This document shows positions 53,495-62,282 of a stretch of DNA of 64,000 nucleotides, one piece after another (positions within the stretch are counted from its first letter, which is position 1; each line of letters starts with the position of its first letter). The stretch is from Mycobacterium paraffinicum (GTDB lineage: Bacteria; Actinomycetota; Actinomycetes; Mycobacteriales; Mycobacteriaceae). A program made the position numbers and the translations under genes. The stretch is from NCBI RefSeq assembly GCF_001907675.1, contig NZ_MPNT01000013.1, forward strand, positions 1 to 64,000, read 5' to 3'. The notes beneath the pieces are model-generated. The model saw only the letters and a list, made by a program, of their open reading frames with translations. It was not told the origin of the DNA and made no database searches.

Positions 53495-56476
53495 CTACTT
53501 GGTGTTGTTGTACTTGGTGATCGCGTCGTCCAACCGCTGCAGCGCGGCGCCGTAGCCGGCGAAATCACCCTTCTTCTGGGCGTCCTTGGCCGCGCCGAGC
53601 GCCGCCTGAATCTCTTGCAGGGCAGCCGATTTCGCCGGGGACAGCGTCACCGAGCCGTCCGGCACCGGCGGAACCGCCGTCGGCGGAGGCACTCCCGGCG
53701 GTCCGGCCGCCGGGGGCGGGGTGGCCGGTGGGGCCGCTTGCGGATTGCCGGCGTCGGTCGGCTGAATGCCCGTCGCCGCCGCGCCCGCGCCGGGACCGAA
53801 CAGCCCGGTCAAGGCGTCGCGCACCGTGGGGCCGTACCCGATCTTGTCGTTGTACATCATCGCCACCCGGATCAGCCGCGGGTACGACGACGCGGCGTCG
53901 CTGGCCCCGGGGGAGGCGTAGACGGGCTCGACATACAGCAGGCCGCCCTGACCCACCGGCAGCGTGAGCAGGTTCCCCCACCGGATCCGGTTCTGGTTGT
54001 CGCGCCCGATCACGCCGAGGTCCTGGGACACCGCCGGGTCGGTGGTGATGGCGTTGTTGGCCAGCTTGGGCCCGTTCACCTGACCCGGGATGGTCAGCAC
54101 GGTGATCCGGCCGTAGGTCGCCGGGTCCGAGCTGGCGCTGATGTAGGCGGCCAGGTAGTCGCGCTTGAACCGGTTCATCGCGCTCGTCAGCTGATACGAC
54201 GACGAATTATCATTCTTGGCAATGTTTTTCGCGACGATGTAGTAGGGCGGCTGATAGCTGCTGGCGGTCGGATTCGGGTCCAGCGGCACGTCCCAGAAGT
54301 CCGACGTGGAGAAGAACGTCACCGGGTCGTTGACGTGATACTTGGCCAGCAGCATCCGCTGCACCTTGAACAGGTCCTCGGGATAGCGCAGGTGCTCGGC
54401 CAGCTCGGGGGTGATGTCGCTCTTCGGCTTCACGGTGCCGGGGAACACCTGCATCCACGCTTTGAGCACCGGGTCCTGCTCGTCCTGCTGGTAGAGCGTC
54501 ACCGTGCCGTCGTAGGCGTCCACCGTGGCCTTCACCGAGTTGCGGATGTAGGAGACCTGCTTGTCCGGGGCCAGCTTGTTGAACGCCACCTCGTTCGAGT
54601 CGGCGGTGGCCGATTCCAGGGAGGTGAGCTCGGAGTACGGGTAGTTGTCCAATGTGGTGTAGCCGTCGATGATCCACACCAGACGCTTGTTGACGATCGC
54701 CGGATACACCGAGCTGTCGGTGGTCAGCCAGGGCGCCACCGCCTCCACCCGTCGGGCCGGGTCGCGGTTGAACAGGATCCGGCTGTTGGCGCCGATCACG
54801 TTGGAGAACAAGAAGTTTCGCTCCGCGAACTTCGCGGCGAACACGCTGCGGGACAGCCAGTCCCCGACCGGCACTCCCCCGAGGCCGGTGTAGGTGTAGT
54901 TCTTGGTGTCACTGCTGGTCTCGTAGTCGTACTCGCGGTCGGCGCCGTTGCGCCCGACGATCGCGTAGTCGGCTGACGTGTTGGCGATGACGGGCCCGTA
55001 GTAGATGCGCGGCTGGTCGAGCGGCGCGGGGCCGTCGGACACCACGTTGCCGTTGGCGCCGACGACGTTCACCAAGAACTCGGGATAGCCGCCGTTCTGG
55101 TTGGGGTCGTTGGCGACGCCGCGCACCGTGTTCGCCGGGGAGGCGATGAACCCGTTGCCGTGGGTGTAGACGCTGTGCCGGTTGATCCAGTCGCGCTGGT
55201 TCTCGATGAGCCGGTCCGGGTTGAGCTCGCGGGCCGCGACGACATAGTCGCGCAGCGAACCGTTGCGGTCCAGGTAGCGGTCGATGGACAGCTGGTCGGG
55301 GAAGTAATAGAAGTTCTTGCCCTGCTGGAACTGGGTGAACGCCGGGCTCACGATGGTCGGGTCGAGCAGTCGGATGTTGGAGGTGGTCGCGCGGTCGTCG
55401 GCGACCTGCTGGGCGGTGGCCTGGGTGTCGCCGGCGTAGGTGCGATAGGTGACGACGTCCGACGTCAGTCCGTACGCCTGCCGGGTCGCCGCGATGCTGC
55501 GGCTGATGTATTCGCTTTCCTTCTGCGCGGCATTGGGTTTGACGCTGATCTGCTCGACGATCAACGGCCATCCGGCGCCCACGATCAGCGACGACAGCAG
55601 CAGCAACACCAGGCCGATGGCGGGAATCCGCAAGTCTTTCAGGACGATCGCGGAGAACACGGCGGCGGCGCAGATCAGCGCGATCGCCATCAGGATCAGC
55701 TTGGCCGGCAGCACCGCGTTGATGTCGGTGTACCCGGCGCCGGTGAAGGGCTTGCCGCCGCGGGTGTGCGACAGCAACTCGTAGCGGTCCAGCCAGTACG
55801 CGGCCGCCTTGAGCAGCACCAGCAACCCGACCACGGTGACCAGCTGGATGCGCGCCGATCGGCTCAGCGCGCCGGTGCGCCCGGACAGCCGGATCCCGCC
55901 AAAGATGTAGTGCGCCAGCAGGTTCGCCACGAAGGCCAGGAAGACGGCCACGAACAGGTAGCTCAGCAGCAGCCGGTAGAACGGCAGGTCGAACGCGTAG
56001 AAGCCGAGGTCCTTGCCGAACTGCGGGTCCCGGATGCCGAAGTCTCCGCCGTGCATGAACAGCTGGATGCGCACCCAGTAGCTCTGCGCGATGATGCCGG
56101 CCAGCAGGCCGATCGCGACCGGGACGCCGATGCCCACCAACCGCAACCGGGACACGACGACGGCGCGGTACCGCGCGACCGGATCGTTGTCGTTGCTCGG
56201 CACGAACACCGGGCGGGTGCGGTAGGCCACCGCGAGGCCGGCGAACACGATGCCCCCGACCAGCAGACCGGCCACCAGGAAGACCACGAATCGGGTGACG
56301 AGGACGGTGCTGAACACCGAGCGGTAGCCGAGCTCGCCGAACCACAACCAATCCACGTACGCGTCGATCAGCCGCGGACCGGCCAGCAGCAAAGCGATCA
56401 CGCCCAGGGCGATCAGGATCAGAATCCGGCTACGCCGGGTCAGCTTCGGCATCCGTGCGGTGGGCCGCATCCCCAC
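53495..56476 (-). CDS. UPF0182 large membrane protein (Rv3193c-like)
   Basis: A 993-residue protein with about seven N-terminal membrane helices (to roughly residue 330), a large extracytoplasmic domain, and a Pro/Ala-rich segment (about 905-950) before a charged C-terminal helix. It follows Rv3193c closely from '[18 protein letters not shown]' through '[37 protein letters not shown]' style segments to the tail. The function is unproven; an envelope role is assumed. Two ATGs lie at 56476 and 56470. It is followed upstream, in the same direction, by the Rv3194c-like protease gene. Confidence 0.92.
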   Translation of the reverse strand: MGMRPTARMPKLTRRSRILILIALGVIALLLAGPRLIDAYVDWLWFGELGYRSVFSTVLVTRFVVFLVAGLLVGGIVFAGLAVAYRTRPVFVPSNDNDPVARYRAVVVSRLRLVGIGVPVAIGLLAGIIAQSYWVRIQLFMHGGDFGIRDPQFGKDLGFYAFDLPFYRLLLSYLFVAVFLAFVANLLAHYIFGGIRLSGRTGALSRSARIQLVTVVGLLVLLKAAAYWLDRYELLSHTRGGKPFTGAGYTDINAVLPAKLILMAIALICAAAVFSAIVLKDLRIPAIGLVLLLLSSLIVGAGWPLIVEQISVKPNAAQKESEYISRSIAATRQAYGLTSDVVTYRTYAGDTQATAQQVADDRATTSNIRLLDPTIVSPAFTQFQQGKNFYYFPDQLSIDRYLDRNGSLRDYVVAARELNPDRLIENQRDWINRHSVYTHGNGFIASPANTVRGVANDPNQNGGYPEFLVNVVGANGNVVSDGPAPLDQPRIYYGPVIANTSADYAIVGRNGADREYDYETSSDTKNYTYTGLGGVPVGDWLSRSVFAAKFAERNFLFSNVIGANSRILFNRDPARRVEAVAPWLTTDSSVYPAIVNKRLVWIIDGYTTLDNYPYSELTSLESATADSNEVAFNKLAPDKQVSYIRNSVKATVDAYDGTVTLYQQDEQDPVLKAWMQVFPGTVKPKSDITPELAEHLRYPEDLFKVQRMLLAKYHVNDPVTFFSTSDFWDVPLDPNPTASSYQPPYYIVAKNIAKNDNSSSYQLTSAMNRFKRDYLAAYISASSDPATYGRITVLTIPGQVNGPKLANNAITTDPAVSQDLGVIGRDNQNRIRWGNLLTLPVGQGGLLYVEPVYASPGASDAASSYPRLIRVAMMYNDKIGYGPTVRDALTGLFGPGAGAAATGIQPTDAGNPQAAPPATPPPAAGPPGVPPPTAVPPVPDGSVTLSPAKSAALQEIQAALGAAKDAQKKGDFAGYGAALQRLDDAITKYNNTK

Positions 56477-56553
56477 TGGCTACGCTCCCTGCTCGATTGA
56501 TCGACGGTGACAACTCTACGCATCGCGCGACCCGCGATCCGGCCCGCTGCGCT

Positions 56554-57576
56554 TCAGCAGCTCGGCGCCTGACCCCCCGAACTGATCGCATGCAGGGCGT
56601 CGACCGCCTGGCTGAGGGTCTCCACCTTCACCAGCCGCAGGCCGGACGGATTGTCCGAGTTCGCCTCGTAGCAGTTCTTGGCCGGCACCAAGAAGACCGT
56701 GGCGCCCGCCGCCTGGGCGGCGACCATCTTGTGGGTGATGCCGCCGATCTGGCCGACCTTCCCATCGGCGGATATGGTGCCGGTCCCCGCGACGAACTTC
56801 GACCCGGCGAGGTCACCCGTGGTCAGCTTGTCGACCACCGCCAGGCTGAACATCAGGCCCGCCGACGGCCCCCCGACGTTGGCCAGGTTGAAGTCGACGA
56901 CGAACGGCGCCCAGGGCGCGGTGAGCACGGCGACGCCGAGGAACCCGTAGTCGCGATCCTTGTTCGCGCCCAGCGTAATTTGGGCCACACCGGCCGGCTC
57001 GTTCTTGCGCCGGTAATCGATGGTCACCGTCTGGCCGGGTTTGGTGTTCTTCAACAGCCCGGTGAACTGGTCGACGTCGGCCACCGGGACGCCGTTGACC
57101 GCGTCGATGGCGTCGCCGTCCTTCAGCTTGCCCGCCGACGGACCCGGATCGGTGACCTTGGCGACCGTGACCGCGGCCGGGTATTTCAGGTAACCCAGCG
57201 CGGCGTAGGCGGCGCTGTCCTCGGATTCCTTGAAGTCCGCGTTGTTGGCCTTGTCGACCTCGTCCCGCGACTTGCCCGGCGGGTAGATCAGGTCACGCGG
57301 TACCAGCTGCTCCTGGCCCGAAAGCCACAGCGTCAGCGCTTCGCCGAGGGTCAGCTGGTCACGCTGGGACACCGTCGTCATGTTGAGGTGCCCGGTGGTC
57401 GGATGCGTCGCGGTGCCCTCGATCGCCACCACCTGCTTGCCGTCGACCTCGCCGAGCGTGTCGAAGGTTGGTCCGGGGCCCAGCGAGACGAACGGCACCG
57501 TCACCACCGCGAGCAACACGCCGAAGACCAGGATCGGCACCAGCGCGACCATCAAGGTCAGAATCCGCCTGTTCAC
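56554..57576 (-). CDS. PDZ/Lon-type S16 membrane protease (Rv3194c-like)
   Basis: A 340-residue protein: signal anchor (about 5-30), PDZ domain (about 130-210; 'GPSAGKLKDGDAIDAVNG'), and a Lon-type S16 domain (about 225-320). The S16 domain has the catalytic serine in 'NVGGPSAGLMFSLAVVDKL' and lysine in 'GGITHKMVAAQAAG'. It faces the periplasm-like space. The length equals that of M. tuberculosis Rv3194c. The GTG at 57576 follows TAGTGT (-10) by seven bases, so the mRNA is probably leaderless. It is divergent from the DUF2342 gene. Confidence 0.93.
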   Translation of the reverse strand: MNRRILTLMVALVPILVFGVLLAVVTVPFVSLGPGPTFDTLGEVDGKQVVAIEGTATHPTTGHLNMTTVSQRDQLTLGEALTLWLSGQEQLVPRDLIYPPGKSRDEVDKANNADFKESEDSAAYAALGYLKYPAAVTVAKVTDPGPSAGKLKDGDAIDAVNGVPVADVDQFTGLLKNTKPGQTVTIDYRRKNEPAGVAQITLGANKDRDYGFLGVAVLTAPWAPFVVDFNLANVGGPSAGLMFSLAVVDKLTTGDLAGSKFVAGTGTISADGKVGQIGGITHKMVAAQAAGATVFLVPAKNCYEANSDNPSGLRLVKVETLSQAVDALHAISSGGQAPSC

Positions 57577-57583
57577 GCCGATT

Positions 57584-57589
57584 ACACTA
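57584..57589 (-). promoter_or_regulatory. -10 hexamer, leaderless promoter of the Rv3194c-like gene
   Basis: Minus-strand TAGTGT ends seven bases before the GTG at 57576, and no ribosome site is present. Confidence 0.6.
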
Positions 57590-57658
57590 GACGGAGCCCG
57601 TCGGCCAGGTTCAGCCACAAGCTGACCCCGAGACCACCCACCCCGTTCCCCCGGTGAG

Positions 57659-57664
57659 TACCGT
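57659..57664 (+). promoter_or_regulatory. -10 hexamer, leaderless promoter of the DUF2342 gene
   Basis: TACCGT ends seven bases before the ATG at 57672, and no ribosome site is present, matching the divergent promoter opposite. Confidence 0.6.
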
Positions 57665-57671
57665 TGACGGT

Positions 57672-59033
57672 ATGGCTGACCTGCCTTTCGGCTTCTCCCA
57701 CGGGGAAGACCCCGACAAACCCGGGAAGAAAGATCCCAATTCGGGTTCCGGTGGCTCCGATCCGTTCGGCGCGTTCGGCATGAGCGGCGATTTCGGCATG
57801 GGCGACCTGGGGCAGATCTTCACCCAGCTGGGTCAGATGTTCTCCAGCGCGGGCACCGGGATGGCCGGAGGTGGACAGTCGGGCCCGGTCAACTACGACC
57901 TGGCGCGCCGGGTGGCGACGAATTCGATCGGCTTCGTGGCGCCGATCCCCGCCACGACGCACTCGGCGATCGCCGACGCGGTGCACCTGGCCGAGACCTG
58001 GCTGGACGGCTCCACGGCGCTGCCCGCCGGCACCAGCAAGGCGGTGGGCTGGAGCCCGGCCGACTGGGTCGACAACAGCCTGGACACCTGGAAGCGGTTG
58101 TGCGACCCGATGGCGCAACAGATTTCGACGGTGTGGGCGTCGTCGCTCCCCGACGAGGCCAAGAGCATGGCCGGCCCGCTGATGGCGATGATGTCGCAGA
58201 TGGGCGGGATGGCCTTCGGCTCCCAGCTAGGGCAGGCGCTGGGCCGGTTGTCACGCGAGGTGCTGACGTCCACCGACATCGGACTGCCGTTGGGGCCCAA
58301 GGGCCTTGCGGCGATCCTGCCTGACGCCATGGAATCGTTCGCGGCCGGGCTCGAGCAGCCCCGCAGCGAGATCCTGACGTTCCTGGCCGCCCGTGAGGCC
58401 GCCCACCACCGGTTGTTCAGCCACGTGCCGTGGCTGTCCAGCCAGCTGCTGGGCGCGGTCGAGGCCTACGCGAAGGGCATGCAGATCGATATGAGCGGCA
58501 TCGAGGAGCTGGCCCGCGACTTCAACCCGGCGACGCTGTCCGACCCGGCGGCCATCGAAAACCTGCTGGGACAAGGCGTTTTCGAGCCCAAGGCCACCCC
58601 GGCGCAGACGCAGGCGCTGGAACGCCTCGAGACGCTGCTCGCGCTGATCGAGGGTTGGGTGCAGGTGGTGGTCACGGCGGCCCTGGGCGACCGGATACCG
58701 GGGGCGGCCGCGCTGAGCGAGACGCTGCGGCGCCGCCGCGCCACCGGCGGCCCGGCCGAACAGACCTTCGCGACGCTGGTGGGCCTGGAGCTGCGGCCCC
58801 GCAAGATGCGCGAAGCCGCCGCCCTATGGGAGCGCCTCACCGAGGCCGCCGGCGTGGACGCGCGCGACGCCCTCTGGCAACACCCCGACCTGCTGCCCGA
58901 GGCCGATGACCTCGACGAGCCGGCCGGCTTCATCGACCGCGTCGTCGGCGGCGACACCAGCGGCATCGACGAGGCGATCGCCAAGCTCGAGGAGAACCCC
59001 GAGGATCCGGGCTCGGGCCCTGTGGATAACTGA
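57672..59033 (+). CDS. DUF2342 zinc-metalloprotease-like protein (Rv3195-like), 453 aa
   Basis: A cytosolic protein with a Gly-rich acidic N-terminus (about 1-70) and a mostly helical DUF2342 domain (about 75-430). The presumed metal site is 'LAAREAAHHRLFSHVPWL' near residue 245, a variant of HExxH. It corresponds to Rv3195 by order and sequence. The substrate is unknown; F420-biosynthesis-associated relatives exist. The ATG is probably leaderless. Next is a 37-base gap to the Rv3196-like gene. Confidence 0.9.
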   Translation: MADLPFGFSHGEDPDKPGKKDPNSGSGGSDPFGAFGMSGDFGMGDLGQIFTQLGQMFSSAGTGMAGGGQSGPVNYDLARRVATNSIGFVAPIPATTHSAIADAVHLAETWLDGSTALPAGTSKAVGWSPADWVDNSLDTWKRLCDPMAQQISTVWASSLPDEAKSMAGPLMAMMSQMGGMAFGSQLGQALGRLSREVLTSTDIGLPLGPKGLAAILPDAMESFAAGLEQPRSEILTFLAAREAAHHRLFSHVPWLSSQLLGAVEAYAKGMQIDMSGIEELARDFNPATLSDPAAIENLLGQGVFEPKATPAQTQALERLETLLALIEGWVQVVVTAALGDRIPGAAALSETLRRRRATGGPAEQTFATLVGLELRPRKMREAAALWERLTEAAGVDARDALWQHPDLLPEADDLDEPAGFIDRVVGGDTSGIDEAIAKLEENPEDPGSGPVDN

Positions 59034-59069
59034 CCGGGGCGTGCACGCCCGGCGTGGCACAGTGCACCC

Positions 59070-59915
59070 GTGTCACCGGCCGCGCTTTCCACCTATGCGC
59101 TGGACCCCGCCATGCCGGTGCTGCTGCGGCCCGACGGCGCCGTCCAGGTCGGCTGGGATCCCCGCCGCGCCGTGCTGGTGCGGCCACCGGGCGGCCTGGC
59201 CGCCGCGGAGCTGGCGGCGTTGTTGCGATCGATGCGGTCACCCACGCCGCTGGCGGAACTAAAACGCCGCGCCGTCGACCGCGGCTTGCGGGACGCCGAC
59301 GGCCTGACCGGGCTCGTCGACCAGCTGGTCGGTGCGGGCGTCGCGACCGAATGCGTGAAGTCCCGCGTCCGGGCGCCGTCCATCCGGATCCACGGCCGCG
59401 GCCCGCTGTCGGAGCTGCTCGTCGAGGCGCTGCGCTGCTCGGGCGCGCGGATCGCCCGCAGCAGCCAGCCGCACGCCGCCGTGTCGGCCACCGCGGTCGA
59501 CCTGGTGGTGTTGTCCGATTACCTGGTCGCCGACCCGCGCATGGTCCGCGACCTGCACGCCAGGGCCGTGCCCCATCTGCCGGTGCGGGTCCGCGACGGC
59601 GTCGGGCTGGTCGGCCCGCTCGTCATTCCCGGCACAACCAGCTGCCTGGGCTGCGCCGACCTGCATCGGCGAGACCGCGACGCGGCCTGGCCCGCCATCT
59701 CCGCGCAGCTGCGGGAAACCGTCGGAGTGGCCGACCGGGCCACGCTGCTGGCGACCGCGGCGCTCGCGCTCAGCCAGGTGAACCGGGTGATCGCCGCCGT
59801 GCGCCAACAGGACGCCGTCGCACCCCAGACGCTGAACGCCACGCTGGAATTCGACCTCAACGCCGGCACCCTCGTCGCGCGGCAATGGACCCGGCACCCG
59901 CTGTGCCCGTGCTGA
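59070..59915 (+). CDS. ThiF/cyclodehydratase-like protein (Rv3196-like), 281 aa
   Basis: The protein resembles the N-terminal, leader-binding part of TOMM cyclodehydratases: a winged-helix-like start (about 10-100), then a Rossmann-like segment ('RIHGRGPLSELLVEALRCSGARI', residues about 107-130), and zinc-type cysteine pairs 'CLGC' (near 193) and the terminal 'CPC'. No adenylation loop is evident, so it may bind peptides without activating them. It corresponds to Rv3196. The GTG at 59070 follows the DUF2342 stop by 36 bases. It converges with the 57-residue gene. Confidence 0.85.
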   Translation: MSPAALSTYALDPAMPVLLRPDGAVQVGWDPRRAVLVRPPGGLAAAELAALLRSMRSPTPLAELKRRAVDRGLRDADGLTGLVDQLVGAGVATECVKSRVRAPSIRIHGRGPLSELLVEALRCSGARIARSSQPHAAVSATAVDLVVLSDYLVADPRMVRDLHARAVPHLPVRVRDGVGLVGPLVIPGTTSCLGCADLHRRDRDAAWPAISAQLRETVGVADRATLLATAALALSQVNRVIAAVRQQDAVAPQTLNATLEFDLNAGTLVARQWTRHPLCPC

Positions 59916-59918
59916 GAG

Positions 59919-60092
59919 CTAGCCGAGCCGCCCCTGATCGGGGACGTTCGACGACACCGACTCGTACGCCGTCCCGAGCTGCTGCAGGATCTCCGCGGTC
60001 AGTGTGCCGTCGTTGCGGTGCTTATCCAGCGTTTCGATGATCGCCCTGAACAGCGAGTCAGCGGCGTCGTGCTGCGCTTGCTTTGCTGCCAT
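59919..60092 (-). CDS. 57-residue conserved small protein (Rv3196A-position)
   Basis: A short ORF too small for most gene callers: MAAKQAQHDAADSLFRAII, then 'ETLDKHRNDGTLTAEILQQLG', ending 'VPDQGRLG'. It is soluble, helical and charged. It occupies the place of M. tuberculosis Rv3196A between Rv3196 and Rv3197. Third positions are G/C-rich and the ATG is preceded by a short gap, supporting real coding. No function is known. The stop lies four bases from the stop of the convergent Rv3196-like gene. Confidence 0.75.
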   Translation of the reverse strand: MAAKQAQHDAADSLFRAIIETLDKHRNDGTLTAEILQQLGTAYESVSSNVPDQGRLG

Positions 60093-60190
60093 GGCTGAGA
60101 ACCTAGGGCCACGCGCGGGCGGTCGCCCGCCGGACGAAGTGTTGCGCAGATCAAGCGCGGGGCCCGCGGAACGTCATGGATGATGGAGGC

Positions 60191-61519
60191 GTGGCAGACA
60201 TCAAACGCGGCCGGGCGGCGCGCAACGCGAAGCTGGCCAGCATCCCGGTCGGCTTCGCCGGCCGCGCGGCGCTCGGCTTCGGCAAAAGGCTGACCGGCAA
60301 GTCGCGGGACGAAGTCCAGGCCGAGCTGATGGAGAAAGCCGCCAACCAGCTGTTCACCGTCTTGGGCGAGCTCAAGGGCGGGGCGATGAAAGTCGGCCAG
60401 GCCTTGTCGGTCATGGAGGCCGCCATCCCGGACGAGTACGGCGAGCCCTACCGCGAGGCGTTGACCAAGCTGCAGAAGGACGCCCCGCCGCTACCCGCCA
60501 ACAAGGTGCACCGGGTGCTCGACGGCCAGCTGGGCACCAAGTGGCGGGAACGGTTCAGTTCGTTCGACGACAAACCCATCGCCTCGGCCAGTATCGGCCA
60601 GGTGCACAAGGCGGTCTGGGCCGACGGCCGCCCGGTGGCCGTCAAAATCCAATACCCCGGCGCCGACGAGGCGCTGCGCGCCGACCTGAAGACCATGCAG
60701 CGGATGGTCGGCGTGGTCAAACAGCTCGCCCCCGGCGCCGATGTCCAGGGCATCGTCGACGAGCTGGTCGAGCGCACCGAAATGGAGCTCGACTACCGGC
60801 TGGAGGCCGACAACCAGCGCGCCTTTGCCAAGGCCTACGAGGGCCACCCGCACTTCGCGATACCCCACGTCGTGGCCAGCGCGCCCAAGGTCGTGGTCCA
60901 GGAGTGGATCGACGGCCTGCCGCTGGCGGAGATCATCCGAAACGGGACCCGCGAGCAGCGCGACCTGATCGGCACCCGGCTGCTGGAGCTCACGTTCGAC
61001 GCGCCGCGACGGCTGGGAATGCTGCACGGCGACGCGCATCCGGGGAACTTCATGCTGCTCCCCGACGACCGGATGGGCGTCATCGACTTCGGCGCCGTCG
61101 CGCCGCTGCCCGGCGGCTACCCCGTCGAGCTCGGGATGACGATTCGCCTGGCCCGCGACAAGAACTACGACCTGCTGCTGCCGACGATGGAGAAGGTCGG
61201 CTTCATCCAGAAGGGCCAGCAGGTGTCGGTGCGCGACATCGACGAAATGCTGCGCCAATACGTCGAACCCATCGAGGTCGACGAGTTCCACTACACGCGC
61301 AAGTGGCTGCAGCGCATGACCGTGGGCCAGATCGACCGGTCGGTGTCCCAGATCAAGACGGCCCGGCAGATGGACCTGCCGCCCAAGCTGGCCATCCCGA
61401 TGCGGGTCATCGCGTCCGTGGCCGCGATCCTGTGCCAGCTGGACGCGCGGGTGCCGATCAAGGCGCTGTCCGAGGAGCTGATCCCCGGCTTCGCCGAACC
61501 CGACAGCGCCGTCGTCTAG
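60191..61519 (+). CDS. ABC1/UbiB-family atypical kinase (Rv3197-like)
   Basis: A 442-residue UbiB-type protein. The KxGQ motif 'MKVGQALSV' (near residue 60), the 'ASIGQVHKAVW' A-rich loop replacing the usual P-loop, 'VAVKIQYPG' with the catalytic lysine, 'EMELDYRLEADNQ', 'LHGDAHPGNFML' (HGDxHPxN) and 'GVIDFGAV' (DFG) are all seen. It corresponds to Rv3197, which M. tuberculosis studies link to antibiotic tolerance together with whiB7. GTG 60191 is used because it matches the Rv3197 N-terminus; ATG 60176 is in frame. Its stop interlocks with the whiB7 stop. Confidence 0.92.
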   Translation: MADIKRGRAARNAKLASIPVGFAGRAALGFGKRLTGKSRDEVQAELMEKAANQLFTVLGELKGGAMKVGQALSVMEAAIPDEYGEPYREALTKLQKDAPPLPANKVHRVLDGQLGTKWRERFSSFDDKPIASASIGQVHKAVWADGRPVAVKIQYPGADEALRADLKTMQRMVGVVKQLAPGADVQGIVDELVERTEMELDYRLEADNQRAFAKAYEGHPHFAIPHVVASAPKVVVQEWIDGLPLAEIIRNGTREQRDLIGTRLLELTFDAPRRLGMLHGDAHPGNFMLLPDDRMGVIDFGAVAPLPGGYPVELGMTIRLARDKNYDLLLPTMEKVGFIQKGQQVSVRDIDEMLRQYVEPIEVDEFHYTRKWLQRMTVGQIDRSVSQIKTARQMDLPPKLAIPMRVIASVAAILCQLDARVPIKALSEELIPGFAEPDSAVV

Positions 61520-61782
61520 GCGGCGACATCTTTGCGGGGGCGTCCGCGCGGTCGTTTGAAGCTCAGAATCGCGCCGCGGTCGAAGATTTCGCCGCCCCAC
61601 ACCCCCCAGGGCTCGGCCCGCTCTAGCGCGGACGCCAGGCACTCGCGCCGGATCGGGCAGCTAGCGCAGAGCGCCTTGGCGCGCTCGAGGTCGGCCGGGG
61701 TCTCGGCGAACCAGAGGTCGGGATCGCCGGCGTGACACGGCAACGCCGGCGACGGCTGTCTGGGGACTGTCATTGCCGACAT
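61516..61782 (-). CDS. whiB7: WhiB7 antibiotic-resistance regulator
   Basis: An 88-residue iron-sulfur WhiB protein: cysteines in 'ALPCHAGDP' and 'CASCPIRREC' for the [4Fe4S] cluster, the sigma-A contact turn 'EPWGVWGGE', and a C-terminal AT-hook 'RGRPRK' that contacts the AT-rich element near -35. It activates intrinsic drug-resistance genes when translation is inhibited. The ATG at 61782 follows GAGCAGGAC; an ATG at 61773 is in frame. The leader upstream has a terminator, upstream ORF and promoter. Its UAG overlaps the opposite gene's UAG in CTAG. Confidence 0.96.
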   Translation of the reverse strand: MSAMTVPRQPSPALPCHAGDPDLWFAETPADLERAKALCASCPIRRECLASALERAEPWGVWGGEIFDRGAILSFKRPRGRPRKDVAA

Positions 61783-61855
61783 GTCCTGCTCACCTGCTTC
61801 CTGGTCGGGGCTTGCCTATTTCGGTGATCCGGACCAGGTAGCGGGCTTCCGCCCG

Positions 61856-61898
61856 AAAAATACTGTGGCCACGGATCCTTGACTTCGGGTCCGTGGCC
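61856..61898 (-). terminator. Intrinsic terminator in the whiB7 leader
   Basis: A 12-bp stem (GGCCACGGACCC with GGATCCGTGGCC, one wobble) and an eight-base loop are followed by ATTTTT. It ends 74 bases before the whiB7 ATG and starts 20 bases after the stop of the upstream ORF. This is the arrangement expected for translation-controlled attenuation. Sequence between terminator and gene (CTGGTCCGG) can pair with part of the stem. Confidence 0.85.
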
Positions 61899-61918
61899 AT
61901 TCGGTGAAAACCGGGCTG

Positions 61919-62074
61919 TTACGTAGCCATTCGGCGGACCTCGAGTCGCGCGGACGCGTTCGTCGCGGCGGCGGCGGCGCGATGCTTCAACGCGGCCGCC
62001 GGCACGGCGGTGGCGGCATGCTTGAGCGTGACCGCCGCGGCGGCCACGTCCACACCGAACGCGTCGTTGATCAT
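61919..62074 (-). CDS. 51-codon upstream ORF of the whiB7 leader
   Basis: The ORF starts at an ATG with a strong ribosome site (GGGAGGTGGCCGCG) and ends at TAA, 20 bases before the terminator stem. The peptide is Ala-rich ('MINDAFGVDVAAAAVTLKHAA', ending 'ARLEVRRMAT'). Ribosome progress through it probably controls terminator folding; reported whiB7 leaders work this way in other mycobacteria. The peptide itself need not be functional. Confidence 0.75.
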   Translation of the reverse strand: MINDAFGVDVAAAAVTLKHAATAVPAAALKHRAAAAATNASARLEVRRMAT

Positions 62075-62113
62075 CGCGGCCACCTCCCTTCGTCGTGCCA
62101 GAACGCAGCTTCG

Positions 62114-62143
62114 AGGGTAAACCGCCGCCGCCGCGCGGCACAA
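62114..62143 (-). promoter_or_regulatory. whiB7 promoter with WhiB7-responsive AT-rich element
   Basis: On the minus strand, TTGTGC (62138-62143) and TACCCT (62114-62119) form -35 and -10 hexamers separated by 18 bases. AAAATCGTTT directly upstream of, and overlapping, the -35 is the AT-rich element typical of WhiB7-activated promoters, so autoregulation is likely. The predicted TSS is near 62107. Confidence 0.75.
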
Positions 62144-62240
62144 ACGATTTTCTGACCTGCACATATATCGGCGACGACCTCGCCGAGTGTGGGCCTTAGG
62201 TACGGCAATTGCTTCGAATTCGTCCATAGGCCCCACGCTC

Positions 62241-62274
62241 GGCGTGGTTTTAGGTGCGGCGTGGTTTTAGGGGC
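62241..62274. repeat. Two tandem 17-bp repeats downstream of uvrD2
   Basis: ggcgtggttttaggtgc is followed directly by ggcgtggttttaggggc, one base different, and a degenerate third copy (ggcgcggcttagg) runs into the uvrD2 stop codon. The purpose is unknown. Confidence 0.7.
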
Positions 62275-62282
62275 GGCGCGGC

